From Treponema sp. (lineage in GTDB: Bacteria > Spirochaetota > Spirochaetia > Treponematales > Breznakiellaceae), in contig WQSW01000006.1 in the NCBI GenBank assembly GCA_009787695.1, positions 32,532 through 80,396 of the forward strand: 47,865 nucleotides of DNA, read 5' to 3'. The notes beneath the pieces were generated by a model, which saw nothing but the letters and a program-made list of their open reading frames with translations, did not search any database and was not told the DNA's origin. Positions within the stretch are counted from its first letter, which is position 1. The number at the start of each line of letters is the position of its first letter. Positions 9,349 through 17,387 of the stretch are shown here, one piece after another. Both the position numbers and the translations under genes were made by a program.

Positions 9349-11082
9349 ATGTTTAAAAAAATTAAAGATGCTTTATTGTATTATTTTTACTCTGAAAAAA
9401 TTCCTCCGTATGGAAGGCTCTTTAATGTTATCGCTTTTTTTTGCGGTACTGTTATTTTATTCAATGCGTTAAAAATATACGAGTCACAAATAATTCTTAC
9501 TATTCTGTTATTAATACTTTTAGTCATCGCTTTTTTAAGTAATAAAACTAATAAATATAACAGCGGCGCGTTATGGTTAATTATTTTTATGTCGGTTATT
9601 GTTTTTCCTTACCTTTTTTTTACAAATGCAGGAATAGAAGGCGGCACAATTATTTATCTTGTTTTCGGCGCTGTGCTTGTTTTTCTTTTATTATCAGGTA
9701 AAGTTCTTTGGATTACAATTTCATTATATCTATTAATTACCATAGGATATATGTTATTAAATTATTATTCCGGTTTTTGTATATTTAGTGTTTTAAATTA
9801 CGAGTCTGAAATTATTCATTATTATGATGTTGAATCAACTATAATTTTCTGCGGTACTGCCATCGGTATAATTGTAAAATTTCAAAATAAAATTTATATG
9901 GACGAAAAATTAAAAGCTGATGCTGCAAACCGCGCTAAATCCGAGTTTCTTGCAAATATGAGCCATGAAATCCGCACACCGATGAATGCAATTATCGGAA
10001 TGACATCGATTGGAAAAATTGCGGAAAATATCGACAGAAAAGATTATTGTTTTTCCAGAATCGAAGACGCTTCCAGACATTTGCTTACGGTAATTAATAA
10101 TATCCTTGATATTTCAAAAATCGAAATTAATAAATTTGAATTGTCGGTGCGGGAGTTTGAATTTGATCAAATGCTTAAAAGGGTTTTTTCCATTATAAGC
10201 CAGCAAATAGAAGATAAAAAAATTGATTTTAAAATAATTATCGATAAAAATATTCCGAAAAAAGTGATAGGAGACGATCATAAACTTTCACAGGTAATCA
10301 TGAATATTTTGGGCAACGCAGTAAAATTTACACCTAACAACGGAGCTATTTGTTTTGAAACTGAATATTTAGGCGAAAATAATAATATTTGCGAAATTAA
10401 AATAAGCGTGAAAGATTCCGGGATTGGCATGAGTCCTGAACAGCAAGTGGATATTTTCTTGCCGTTTAAACAGGCGGAAGGAAGCACCTCCCGTAATTTC
10501 GGAGGTACAGGTTTAGGGCTTGCAATTTCCAGAAGCATAGTAGAAATGATGAAAGGAAAAATATGGATTGATTCTGAATTGAATAAAGGCTCTACTTTTT
10601 CATTTATTATTAAATTAGAAATTTGTTCAGATAAAACTTTGCATGAAGGCAACACTGATACAAATAAAAACGAAGATACAAATAAAAATGATAATTTTGA
10701 AGAGAAGCGAATTCTTCTTGTCGATGATGTAGAAATAAACCGCGAGATCGTACTTGTTCTTCTTGAGCATACAAAACTGCAAATAGATTGCGCCGAAGAC
10801 GGTATCCATGCAATAAATAAATTTATTAATGCCCCTTCAAAATATGACATGATCTTTATGGATGTACAAATGCCGAAAATGAACGGATATGATGCAACAA
10901 GAAAGATAAGATCGATAGAAAAAGAAAAATCATTACAGAAGACCCCGATTATTGCAATGACGGCAAATGTTTTCCGCGAAGATATAGAAAAATGCATAGA
11001 TTCAGGAATGGATGATCATCTTGGGAAACCTTTGAACATAAATGAAGTTTTAATTATTTTACGCAAGTATTTAAATAAATAA
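9349..11082 (+). CDS. Membrane hybrid histidine kinase
   Basis: ATG 9349 is chosen over TTG 9346 because AAAGAGG (9335-9341) sits 7 nt before it. The 577-aa product has five or six membrane helices (about 25-180) with almost no periplasmic loops, so the stimulus is probably sensed in or at the membrane. It continues with a HisKA domain (His206 in M-S-H-E-I-R-T-P), an HATPase domain (N box near N319/N323, D-S-G-I-G near 356-360, G-G-T-G-L-G-L near 385-391), an Asn/Thr-rich linker (about 430-450) and a receiver domain (Asp459/460, phospho-acceptor Asp505, Lys560). The output partner is not adjacent. It lies between trpC and trpF on the opposite strand. Confidence 0.93.
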   Translation: MFKKIKDALLYYFYSEKIPPYGRLFNVIAFFCGTVILFNALKIYESQIILTILLLILLVIAFLSNKTNKYNSGALWLIIFMSVIVFPYLFFTNAGIEGGTIIYLVFGAVLVFLLLSGKVLWITISLYLLITIGYMLLNYYSGFCIFSVLNYESEIIHYYDVESTIIFCGTAIGIIVKFQNKIYMDEKLKADAANRAKSEFLANMSHEIRTPMNAIIGMTSIGKIAENIDRKDYCFSRIEDASRHLLTVINNILDISKIEINKFELSVREFEFDQMLKRVFSIISQQIEDKKIDFKIIIDKNIPKKVIGDDHKLSQVIMNILGNAVKFTPNNGAICFETEYLGENNNICEIKISVKDSGIGMSPEQQVDIFLPFKQAEGSTSRNFGGTGLGLAISRSIVEMMKGKIWIDSELNKGSTFSFIIKLEICSDKTLHEGNTDTNKNEDTNKNDNFEEKRILLVDDVEINREIVLVLLEHTKLQIDCAEDGIHAINKFINAPSKYDMIFMDVQMPKMNGYDATRKIRSIEKEKSLQKTPIIAMTANVFREDIEKCIDSGMDDHLGKPLNINEVLIILRKYLNK

Positions 11083-11096
11083 TTGTCAGGTGAAAA

Positions 11097-11933
11097 TTAA
11101 GCAGAGATAAACTCTTTTAATAATTTTTTCTTGTCAGAAGAACGCATCAAAGTTTCGCCGATTAAAACAGCGTCAACGCCTGTATCTTTTAATTTGCGTA
11201 TATCATCAGTATTGCTAATCCCGCTTTCCGCGACAGTCAGTATTTGCGAGTGCGAAGGAATTTTTTTAATTAAACGCTCTGTAAGCCCTGTATCAACATT
11301 AAAAGTTGTAAGGTCGCGGTTGTTAATCCCGATGATGCACGCGCCGGCTTTTAACGCTTCTTCCGCTTCCGCCTCATTGTGGATTTCGACAAGGCAATCA
11401 AGAGCAAGTGATTGTGCAATTACAAGCAGCAATTCCAGATCGTCTTCTTCAAGCAAAGCGCAAATTAAAAGTACCGCTTTCGCTCCCCAAATTTTCGCTT
11501 CGTAAAGCTGGTAAGGATCGATAATAAAATCTTTTCTTAATGCAGGGATTTTAACGGCAGAAGAAATCTCGCGTAAATATTGATCGCTTCCTAAAAAAAA
11601 TTCAGGCTCTGTAAGAACGGAAACCGCCGCGGCGCCCCCTTCCTCGTATTCTTTTGCAATTTCCAAGTAGGGAAAATCTTGCGCTATTACACCCTTTGAC
11701 GGCGAGGCTTTTTTCACCTCGCAAATAAAAGAAAGACCTGGTTTTGCGATCGCTCTTTCAAATGAATAAGGATGAATAGTTTCCCCGCGCTGTTTTTGCT
11801 CCGCGCATTGCTGTGCCGCTATATCCAATGCAAGATCTCGCGCTTGAAAGGGAGGTAGCGTTTCTTTTGCTTTTTCTATACGAAGCAAGGTACTTGACGC
11901 TATTTTACCGAGTATTGCAGGCGGGGTTTTCAT
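11097..11933 (-). CDS. trpC: Indole-3-glycerol phosphate synthase
   Basis: The 278-aa TIM-barrel enzyme closes the ring of CdRP to form indole-3-glycerol phosphate. The key blocks are I-C-E-V-K-K-A-S-P-S-K-G (catalytic Lys), the P-A-L-R-K-D-F-I-I-D strand (second catalytic Lys), the L-V-E-I-H-N-E-A-E segment, I-G-I-N-N-R-D-L and the terminal A-E-S-G-I and G-E-T-L-M-R phosphate-binding segments. It is a stand-alone gene here, separated from trpF by the plus-strand histidine kinase, whose stop is 14 nt away. A TATAAT lies 9 nt before the ATG and no Shine-Dalgarno is visible. Confidence 0.96.
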   Translation of the reverse strand: MKTPPAILGKIASSTLLRIEKAKETLPPFQARDLALDIAAQQCAEQKQRGETIHPYSFERAIAKPGLSFICEVKKASPSKGVIAQDFPYLEIAKEYEEGGAAAVSVLTEPEFFLGSDQYLREISSAVKIPALRKDFIIDPYQLYEAKIWGAKAVLLICALLEEDDLELLLVIAQSLALDCLVEIHNEAEAEEALKAGACIIGINNRDLTTFNVDTGLTERLIKKIPSHSQILTVAESGISNTDDIRKLKDTGVDAVLIGETLMRSSDKKKLLKEFISA

Positions 11934-11942
11934 TGTGAATAA

Positions 11943-11948
11943 ATTATA
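11943..11948 (-). promoter_or_regulatory. Possible -10 box of trpC
   Basis: TATAAT on the minus strand, 9 nt before the trpC ATG. The -35 is weak. The transcript would start within about 2 nt of the ATG. Confidence 0.4.
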
Positions 11949-12130
11949 AGTTATATTTTTTGTAAAGGAAAGCGCAAAAACCCTCCCTTAAACAGACATT
12001 TTCCCCTATGTTGTAATTTAAGAAAATTCGGTAAAAACTCTTTTCAATATAATGTTTTTAGTGTAATATATGTTATATTATTATTATCTACTAGGGTGAG
12101 AATTAAACCCGGTATAAAAAAGGAGTTTTT

Positions 12131-13192
12131 ATGAAGAATTTAAAGTTGTGGGCTGTCGGTATCGCTGTGTTACTGATTGCCGTGTTTACAGGCTGCGCTT
12201 CAATGCAGCTTGTTTCAGTTGAACAAGACACCGTAACCGGTCCCAAACAAGTACGTCAGGGGCAGGACATCAATCCCAGAGAAATAACTGTCTGGGGTAT
12301 TTACAAAAATGGAGATCGCAAGGTTGTCAATGTAAACCAAAACAATATTACTTTTAATAAGCACACACCGGGAATTCAAACAGTTAAAGTAAGGGTAGGC
12401 GGTTTCTCAACGAATCAAGAGGTCTCTTTTGAAACAGAGGTAATGGCGCTTCGTACATTGTCTATCGCTTCCCAGCCCAGGGTCGCTCTTTTTAAAGAGG
12501 GAGATGTACCGGATCCAAAATGGCCGGGTCTTGAGATACGCGGCGAATGGGATCAAATGGGAAGCCATAAAATCGAGATTACTTCCTGTGAAGTTACAGG
12601 CTTTATGAAAGACCAACCGGGCAAGCAGACTATCAAGATTACATATGAAGGAATACAAACAACCTTCGATATTGATGTTCGAAGCATGGCAAGTCTTGTA
12701 ATTGTCCAGAATCCGACAAAGCTTGATTATTTGCAAGGTGAACGTCTTGATCTTACCGGTCTTTCAGTAAGGGGCGTATGGGGTGATGGTATCCCCGATG
12801 AAACGCTTAGCATAACAGCGAGTGATATTTCAGGTTTTAACCAGAATAATTCAGGTATTCAACGTTTAACGATAACCAAGAACGGCAAGACCGTTAATTT
12901 TAATGTTGAAGTTTTGGCGCTTTCAAGTCTTGAACTGCTAAAACCGCCCACAAAAACCGAATATCATGCAGGTGAGCAATTAGACCTTACCGGTATCGAG
13001 GTTTCCGGCAACTATACAGGCGCAGATCCGACTAAGAGAAAATCGACACTTATCCCTGTTGAACAGCTTACAACAAGCGGTTTTGAACCTAACCGCGTCG
13101 GCAGACAGCAGAGAGTAACTGTTACAGTAAGAGGAATATCTGCTAACTTCTTTGTAAATATTAGTGAAGCGCCTGCACAACCGGCGCATTAA
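12131..13192 (+). CDS. Lipoprotein with four bacterial Ig-like repeats
   Basis: ATG 12131 has AGGAG upstream. The 353-aa product has a lipoprotein signal peptide ending F-T-G-C (Cys22). The rest is four Ig-like units of about 75-80 residues that resemble the group-3 bacterial Ig-like domain: each holds a strand such as L-D-L-T-G-(L/I)-x-V followed by a loop and a closing 'G-x-Q-x-V-x-(I/V)' strand. The first unit (about 25-105) is the most diverged. Such lipoproteins are usually surface or periplasmic spacers or carbohydrate/protein binders; the ligand is unknown. It has its own terminator (13216-13250), so it is a single-gene unit. Confidence 0.85.
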   Translation: MKNLKLWAVGIAVLLIAVFTGCASMQLVSVEQDTVTGPKQVRQGQDINPREITVWGIYKNGDRKVVNVNQNNITFNKHTPGIQTVKVRVGGFSTNQEVSFETEVMALRTLSIASQPRVALFKEGDVPDPKWPGLEIRGEWDQMGSHKIEITSCEVTGFMKDQPGKQTIKITYEGIQTTFDIDVRSMASLVIVQNPTKLDYLQGERLDLTGLSVRGVWGDGIPDETLSITASDISGFNQNNSGIQRLTITKNGKTVNFNVEVLALSSLELLKPPTKTEYHAGEQLDLTGIEVSGNYTGADPTKRKSTLIPVEQLTTSGFEPNRVGRQQRVTVTVRGISANFFVNISEAPAQPAH

Positions 13193-13215
13193 TCCTTCTT
13201 AACTAGGAAAAAAAG

Positions 13216-13250
13216 TCCGCAGATTATACGAAATCAGTGTAATCTGCGGA
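13216..13250 (+). terminator. Intrinsic terminator after the Ig-like lipoprotein gene
   Basis: Perfect 11-bp inverted repeat TCCGCAGATTA / TAATCTGCGGA with a 13-nt loop, followed by TAAATTTTTA. Confidence 0.75.
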
Positions 13251-13270
13251 TAAATTTTTACTTCGCTTAT

Positions 13271-13299
13271 TTGTTTCCATCTCGTATAAGCTTTATAAT
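13271..13299 (+). promoter_or_regulatory. Leaderless promoter of the cyclase gene
   Basis: TTGTTT (13271-13276), 17-nt spacer, TATAAT (13294-13299), then 6 nt to the ATG at 13306. The expected start of transcription is the A of the ATG itself. Confidence 0.65.
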
Positions 13300-13305
13300 T
13301 ACATT

Positions 13306-15348
13306 ATGAAAATAAAAATCGGTTTCTTATTTATTTTCCCCTTGATATGTATATTTGCTTTTACTTCCTGCGATTCCGATACAAACAGGTTATACCTTGA
13401 TAATTTCCAAATATTTACAGGTACTGTGGCTGACAGGGAAAAACTGCTTAAAAGTAATTTTGAGTTAGACGTATTTAAACCATATAACAGAGAATCGCTT
13501 GTTAATGTACAAACAGGGTTTACAACCGGCGGAAACTATCATGTGTTTAAAACTTATTTTACAATACCTGAATATTTCAGGGATAAAAATTTATCTCTTT
13601 ATATCGATATTTTTGATATGCCTGTTGTAATCAGTGTAAATGATATATTTGTATGTAAAAGAGGGCTTAGACCGGAAATAGAAGGCGCTTATTCTACAGG
13701 AGAAACTGCCGTAACGCATGTGCCGCTGGAATTCGCGCAGAAAAATAAAATAGTTGTCGAGGTTTTTCCTCAATTTGAAACCAATTCGTTGCCTGAAATT
13801 TCTATCGCTGAATATAAAGACAATGAAGCAAAAGTGTTTTTAAAAAACCTGCTTAATAAGTATCTTGTAATCGCTGCGCAATTTCTTGCCGTACTTGTCG
13901 CTTTTTATCATTTCGGCTCATTTATTTCCAGAGGCTGCAAAGATCCAAAATATATTATCTTCGCTTTCTTTTCACTGTCTTTCGCTCTTGCTTATTCAAA
14001 TATCGGTTTTGCGTTTGATTCAAAAAACTATACTGTTCTTGTAAAGTTGACGCGCAGTTTTCAGCTTCTATCTCTTGGTTTTTATCTGATGTATATTATT
14101 GAATCGACAGGGCTTTTCATTAAGCAAAAAAAATATATTTTTACAGGTCTTATTATTTATAGCATTATATGCGCTGGATATCCTTTTATTCAAAATGATA
14201 AGTATTCAATAAACGCTGCATTTAATGTAATGACTAATTTTTATTTTATACCTATATTGCTTAGCAGTCTTATTATCCCGATTATATCAATTATAGTTAA
14301 AAGAAATCTTGCGGTTATTTTATTACTGGCTACAACATTGACAGTTATCGCGGCAACTTTGCGTGATATGCTTCTTCTTACTGCGGCAGCATTTCCTTTG
14401 TTTTGGTTATCGCCGTACGCTTTTTTTCTGATAATAATTGTTATCTACGGGATTCTTGTACATGAAGAGAGCAGTTTATTTAAAAACTTTAAACGGTATG
14501 TTCCGGCAGACCTTGTAGTTCAATTAATCAACCAAAACATCAAACCCGATTTAGGCGGCAAGCAGCAGGAACTGACAGTTTTTTTCAGTGATATTTCTAA
14601 GTTCACATCTATTGTAGAAAAAATGGAACCTGAAAAACTCATTATGGATCTTTGTATATATTTTGAAAGTATTTCCAAAAATATTCTGGCACACAAAGGA
14701 ACAATCGATAAATATATAGGAGACTCTGTCATGGCTTTTTGGGGTGCGCCTTTACCGATGGAAGATCACGCGCAAAAAGCCTGTCTAACCGCGCTTAAAA
14801 TACAAAGTAATCTGCGTAATCTTTTCAGTCAATGGGATAATTTGGGAAAAGTTCCGTTTCTGACACGCATCGGTATTCATACAGGCAGTGTGCTTGTTGG
14901 AAATCTGGGTTACAAAGAGAGGCTTAATTATACAGTTGTAGGCGATACGGTTAATGTTTCAAGCAGGCTTGAAGGAATTAATAAAGTTTATGGAACTGAA
15001 ATTATTGTCAGCGAAAATGTATTTAATAAATGCCAAACAGATTTTGAATTCCGCATGCTGGATCGCGTCTCTCTTCTTGGACGCTGTGAAGGAATGAATA
15101 TTTACGAATTAATTACTTTTAAAGAAGAAATTATAAAAAAAGAAAAGAAAATTAATGAGTTTTACGAAATAGGACTAAAATATTATTTTGAGCAAAATTG
15201 GAATGAAGCGCTTAAATATTTTAACACTGTAATAAAATACCGTGCGAATGATTTACCCGGAAAACTCATGAGAGAACGCTGCCTCCTGTACAGAAAAAAT
15301 CCGCCCCCCGCAGATTGGAACGGCGTTTATGTTCAGACTAATAAGTAG
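13306..15348 (+). CDS. 7TM class III adenylate cyclase
   Basis: The 680-aa product has an N-terminal signal-like segment with F-T-S-C at 19-22, an outside domain (about 30-175) and seven hydrophobic segments (about 185-385), the 7TMR-DISM layout. The cyclase domain (about 415-600) has both metal aspartates (Asp429 in F-F-S-D-I, Asp473 in Y-I-G-D-S), Lys469 and Thr543 in the adenine-selecting places, and the transition-state pair Asn550/Arg554. This residue set fits an adenylate, not guanylate, cyclase that can act as a homodimer. A TPR-like helical tail (about 615-660) follows. It would make cAMP in response to an outside ligand. Its stop overlaps the convergent relB-like gene by 11 bp. Confidence 0.92.
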   Translation: MKIKIGFLFIFPLICIFAFTSCDSDTNRLYLDNFQIFTGTVADREKLLKSNFELDVFKPYNRESLVNVQTGFTTGGNYHVFKTYFTIPEYFRDKNLSLYIDIFDMPVVISVNDIFVCKRGLRPEIEGAYSTGETAVTHVPLEFAQKNKIVVEVFPQFETNSLPEISIAEYKDNEAKVFLKNLLNKYLVIAAQFLAVLVAFYHFGSFISRGCKDPKYIIFAFFSLSFALAYSNIGFAFDSKNYTVLVKLTRSFQLLSLGFYLMYIIESTGLFIKQKKYIFTGLIIYSIICAGYPFIQNDKYSINAAFNVMTNFYFIPILLSSLIIPIISIIVKRNLAVILLLATTLTVIAATLRDMLLLTAAAFPLFWLSPYAFFLIIIVIYGILVHEESSLFKNFKRYVPADLVVQLINQNIKPDLGGKQQELTVFFSDISKFTSIVEKMEPEKLIMDLCIYFESISKNILAHKGTIDKYIGDSVMAFWGAPLPMEDHAQKACLTALKIQSNLRNLFSQWDNLGKVPFLTRIGIHTGSVLVGNLGYKERLNYTVVGDTVNVSSRLEGINKVYGTEIIVSENVFNKCQTDFEFRMLDRVSLLGRCEGMNIYELITFKEEIIKKEKKINEFYEIGLKYYFEQNWNEALKYFNTVIKYRANDLPGKLMRERCLLYRKNPPPADWNGVYVQTNK

Positions 15349-15568
15349 TATAAACTTTAGCTGTGCCATTCTTTATCTCTATGTCAACCTCGGCAGCGTC
15401 ATTCAGGAGAGCGTCTGTATAAGCCGGTTCCGAAATAACTTCGTTAATAGGGAGCTTGCCTTGAAGTACGGACCGGGTAAGAAAGAGATTGATTGCTGAT
15501 GATAAAGTTAACCCCATTTTTTTATAAAGAATATCAGCTTGTTCCCGAATCTGTTTATTAATGAGCAA
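15338..15568 (-). CDS. RelB/DinJ-like antitoxin, orphan and probably 5'-truncated
   Basis: The 76-aa frame holds the typical RelB/DinJ helix segment (A-D-I-L-Y-K-K-M-G-L-T-L-S-S-A-I-N-L-F-L) and continues with a plausible toxin-binding tail. Family members start with a beta strand of the V-N-(I/F)-R-(I/V) kind that makes the ribbon-helix-helix DNA contact. Here the frame can only start at TTG 15568, right after it, and the sequence upstream is a degenerate repeat (GAAGTGAGAAATGAAC type). No RelE/YafQ gene is next to it. I infer a remnant whose 5' end was replaced by the repeat. It could still be made, but DNA binding would be impaired. Confidence 0.6.
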   Translation of the reverse strand: MLINKQIREQADILYKKMGLTLSSAINLFLTRSVLQGKLPINEVISEPAYTDALLNDAAEVDIEIKNGTAKVYTTY

Positions 15569-15621
15569 ATGAGAAGTGAGAAATGAACAGTGCTGCTTAT
15601 ATGCCTATGGGGTTTACTTTT

Positions 15622-15954
15622 TTAAAGTGAAATTAATTTTAAAAACTCATTATATGTTTCTAATAAAACTTCGTTTTTAATCTTGCCGATTTTTTTAATG
15701 ACTATGCCGACTTCCAATGTATAAACTTTATCGACTTTGATAATAGATTTCTTCGGTAAAAAACCGTCTATCAAACTATCATTTGTAATTTCAATACCTT
15801 CTTGCGTAAGGTTTGATGTAATTGCAATTACAATAATATCTCTGTTTGATACATTATGATTATAATTGGACAACACTAACACAGGTCTTTTCTTAACAGA
15901 AGATAAATCGGAAAACGGTACAGGAACTAACAGGATTTCACCCTGATCAAACAT
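15622..15954 (-). CDS. MazF/PemK-type toxin (endoribonuclease family)
   Basis: Start ATG 15954 gives 110 aa beginning M-F-D-Q-G-E-I-L-L-V; longer starts would run through the antitoxin gene. The hallmarks are Q-G-E-I-L-L-V-P-V-P-F-S-D-L and K-K-R-P-V-L-V-L-S, followed by a strand with A-I-T-S-N and the K-V-D-K-V-Y-T-L segment. Family members cut mRNA at short sequences and dimerise; sequence specificity cannot be read here. The start overlaps the antitoxin stop by 8 nt, the usual coupling in toxin-antitoxin pairs. Confidence 0.85.
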   Translation of the reverse strand: MFDQGEILLVPVPFSDLSSVKKRPVLVLSNYNHNVSNRDIIVIAITSNLTQEGIEITNDSLIDGFLPKKSIIKVDKVYTLEVGIVIKKIGKIKNEVLLETYNEFLKLISL

Positions 15955-16147
15955 TATTCCAAACCTCGTCGTCTTCATTATCCCAAAAATCCAATGTGCT
16001 ATTGGAAACAAAAAGTAAATCTTCAAATTCGCCTTTATTTTTATCGTGAGGAGTAGTAAAGGTAATAATTACTGTTCCTGTCGGAACTTCACGAGGAACG
16101 GTAATACGGCGGTCAGTAGGTATTTCGACTGTTTGAGTTATGGTCAT
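15947..16147 (-). CDS. Antitoxin of the MazF-type pair
   Basis: The 66-aa product starts M-T-I-T-Q-T-V-E-I-P-T-D-R-R-I-T-V-P, a swapped-hairpin-like start found in a small antitoxin family that pairs with PIN or MazF-type toxins; the acidic tail (about 45-66, with D-N-E-D-D-E) is typical of toxin-neutralising segments. It lies directly upstream of and overlaps the toxin. The ATG has no Shine-Dalgarno; TTGTAT-17-TATATT ends 6 nt before it, so the pair is probably transcribed leaderless. Confidence 0.75.
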   Translation of the reverse strand: MTITQTVEIPTDRRITVPREVPTGTVIITFTTPHDKNKGEFEDLLFVSNSTLDFWDNEDDEVWNNV

Positions 16148-16602
16148 ACATTAAATATAGCATGAAAAGAAGGGTAATACAATTAGAAGTGAGAAGAGAA
16201 CAAAGAACAGTGAACAATGACCTTGTTTGAAAGCTTAGATTGATGTTACAAGGTTAAGTTTTCGGATAGGGATATTTTTCACTTCTAATTCTTCACTTTT
16301 CACTTGGTTAAAACCTACGCTTTCCAGTAGCTTTCCAACCTCCAAAAAAGCCATAAAATGATAAAAGACACAATAAATTTCCATATTAATGGGCGTTTTG
16401 TCTATAGAAAAATTGAATTTTTCGTGAATTAAAGATAATGAGAGTAATGGTCTGACCGTTGGGGGGGATTTGGGGCTGACAGCGACAAAGGGAAGTGAGC
16501 AATGAAAAATGAGAAATGAGCAAAGTTTTTGCTCTTAAATAATTTAATGGCGTTATTAAAGTTGGAGTCAATCTGCTTCGTTCACTAGAAGGCTGTGAAT
16601 TT
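16148..16602. repeat. Gene-free region with degenerate AGTGAGAAATGA-type repeats
   Basis: About 455 bp without a gene apart from the promoter at its left end. It holds imperfect runs of short units of the AGTGAGAA/AATGAGCA kind at about 16186-16216 and 16492-16521, and an inverted run at about 16277-16306. A related run lies at 15569-15592 before the relB-like gene. A G7 tract is at about 16460. The single open frame on the minus strand here is Ser/Thr/Leu-rich and I do not believe it. Confidence 0.6.
16154..16182 (-). promoter_or_regulatory. Leaderless promoter of the MazF-type module
   Basis: Minus strand: TTGTAT (16182-16177), 17-nt spacer, TATATT (16159-16154), 6 nt to the ATG at 16147. 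An antitoxin operator may overlap it, but no clear inverted repeat was seen. Confidence 0.55.
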
Positions 16603-16998
16603 ATGCGGGTTGTTGCACTTGCACATAAAAACAATTTAGATAGTGCGATTCATCTATTAGGAAAGCTATTGAATGGATATTACCGTTTTTGGAATAATGA
16701 AGAAATAAAAAATGCACATGAAGCCGCTGATGAAGCGATTAATAAAGCATGGGGAAGAGCAAATGGAAGAGCAATAACAAATGAAGAATATGCAAAAATT
16801 ATACTTCCCCGTATTGAAGAAAAAATAAGAGTCGCACAATACGAATACGATAATGCCCCTTTTTATCAAAATGATTTTCATAAAGAAAATAAACAAAAAG
16901 AAATTGATTGTTTGATAAAACTATGGGAAAGATACTCTGGAAGGGAATATAAAAAAGGCGGCGGAGGTTTAAAAAAATACTTATTATTTGGATTGTAA
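16603..16998 (+). CDS. Hypothetical protein, probable first part of a frameshifted membrane SH3 protein
   Basis: ATG 16603 has AGAAGG about 10 nt upstream. The 131-aa frame is helical and charged, with a stretch around K-G-G-G-G (residues about 118-123) followed by a short out-of-frame tail and a stop at 16998. The next frame (-1) holds a hydrophobic segment and an SH3 domain but no start codon before 17052. A slippery T TTA AAA (16968-16974), in phase with the reading frame and part of a T3A7 run, lies at the junction. The simplest reading is one protein: helical cytoplasmic domain, Gly linker, membrane helix, SH3. Whether the shift is programmed or a mutation cannot be told. Confidence 0.55.
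   Translation: MRVVALAHKNNLDSAIHLLGKLLNGYYRFWNNEEIKNAHEAADEAINKAWGRANGRAITNEEYAKIILPRIEEKIRVAQYEYDNAPFYQNDFHKENKQKEIDCLIKLWERYSGREYKKGGGGLKKYLLFGL
16968..16977 (+). promoter_or_regulatory. Candidate -1 slippery site
   Basis: TTTAAAAAAA read as GGT TTA AAA AAA in the upstream frame gives the X XXY YYZ form U UUA AAA. GGAGG (16963-16967) lies immediately before it. The -1 product continues directly into the membrane segment. Confidence 0.4.
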
Positions 16999-17270
16999 TA
17001 AGTATTGCAGTACTCTTTTTTGGCAGTAAGATTATCGGTTTTGTCGGCAGTTTGCTTTCAGATAACAAAACAGAAACAACTCAATCCGCAACTGCTACAG
17101 TAACCGCAAATGTAAATTTCCGCTCTGGACCATCAACAAATGACGATGTTATCAGGCAGTTACAGCAGGGCGATAAAGTAACATTGACAGGAGAGGTTTC
17201 AGGCACTTGGACACAAGTTTCGCATAACGGGGATATTGGGTGGGTCAGTACGGAGTTTTTGAACAAGTAA
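16977..17270 (+). CDS. Membrane-anchored SH3-domain segment (second half of the frameshifted gene)
   Basis: The frame is open from 16953 (stop at 16950) to 17270. It codes for a hydrophobic helix (I-L-I-I-W-I-V-I-S-I-A-V-L-F-F) and then a bacterial SH3 domain of about 60 residues (T-A-N-V-N-F-R-S-G-P-S-T-N-D-D-V ... G-D-I-G-W-V-S-T-E-F-L). Such SH3 domains bind cell-wall peptides or proteins. No ATG, GTG or TTG lies before TTG 17052, which falls after the membrane helix, so the helix is reached only by frameshift from the upstream frame or from a non-standard start such as ATA/ATT behind GGAGG. The start given here is the junction, not a real start codon. Confidence 0.55.
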   Translation: MLIIWIVISIAVLFFGSKIIGFVGSLLSDNKTETTQSATATVTANVNFRSGPSTNDDVIRQLQQGDKVTLTGEVSGTWTQVSHNGDIGWVSTEFLNK

Positions 17271-17387
17271 ACAGAAGAATTTCTTGTATTTACGTCATTG
17301 GATAAAGCAATCGTTCAAAAAATGTTGGCGAAAATAGTAAGTTATTTACATAATATTTCTGACATTATAAAAATAGATTATAAAAGC

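Noticed and set aside
10278-10997. Long minus-strand frame inside the histidine kinase
   Set aside because: It lies fully under conserved HATPase and receiver coding sequence on the plus strand.
15955-16026. Longer N-terminus of the MazF-type toxin
   Set aside because: It would run through the antitoxin frame, and the family start motif begins at the Met at 15954.
16386-16634. Minus-strand 82-codon open frame in the repeat region
   Set aside because: Ser/Thr/Leu-rich, crosses the AGTGAGAA repeats and the start of the plus-strand gene, and has no recognisable domain.
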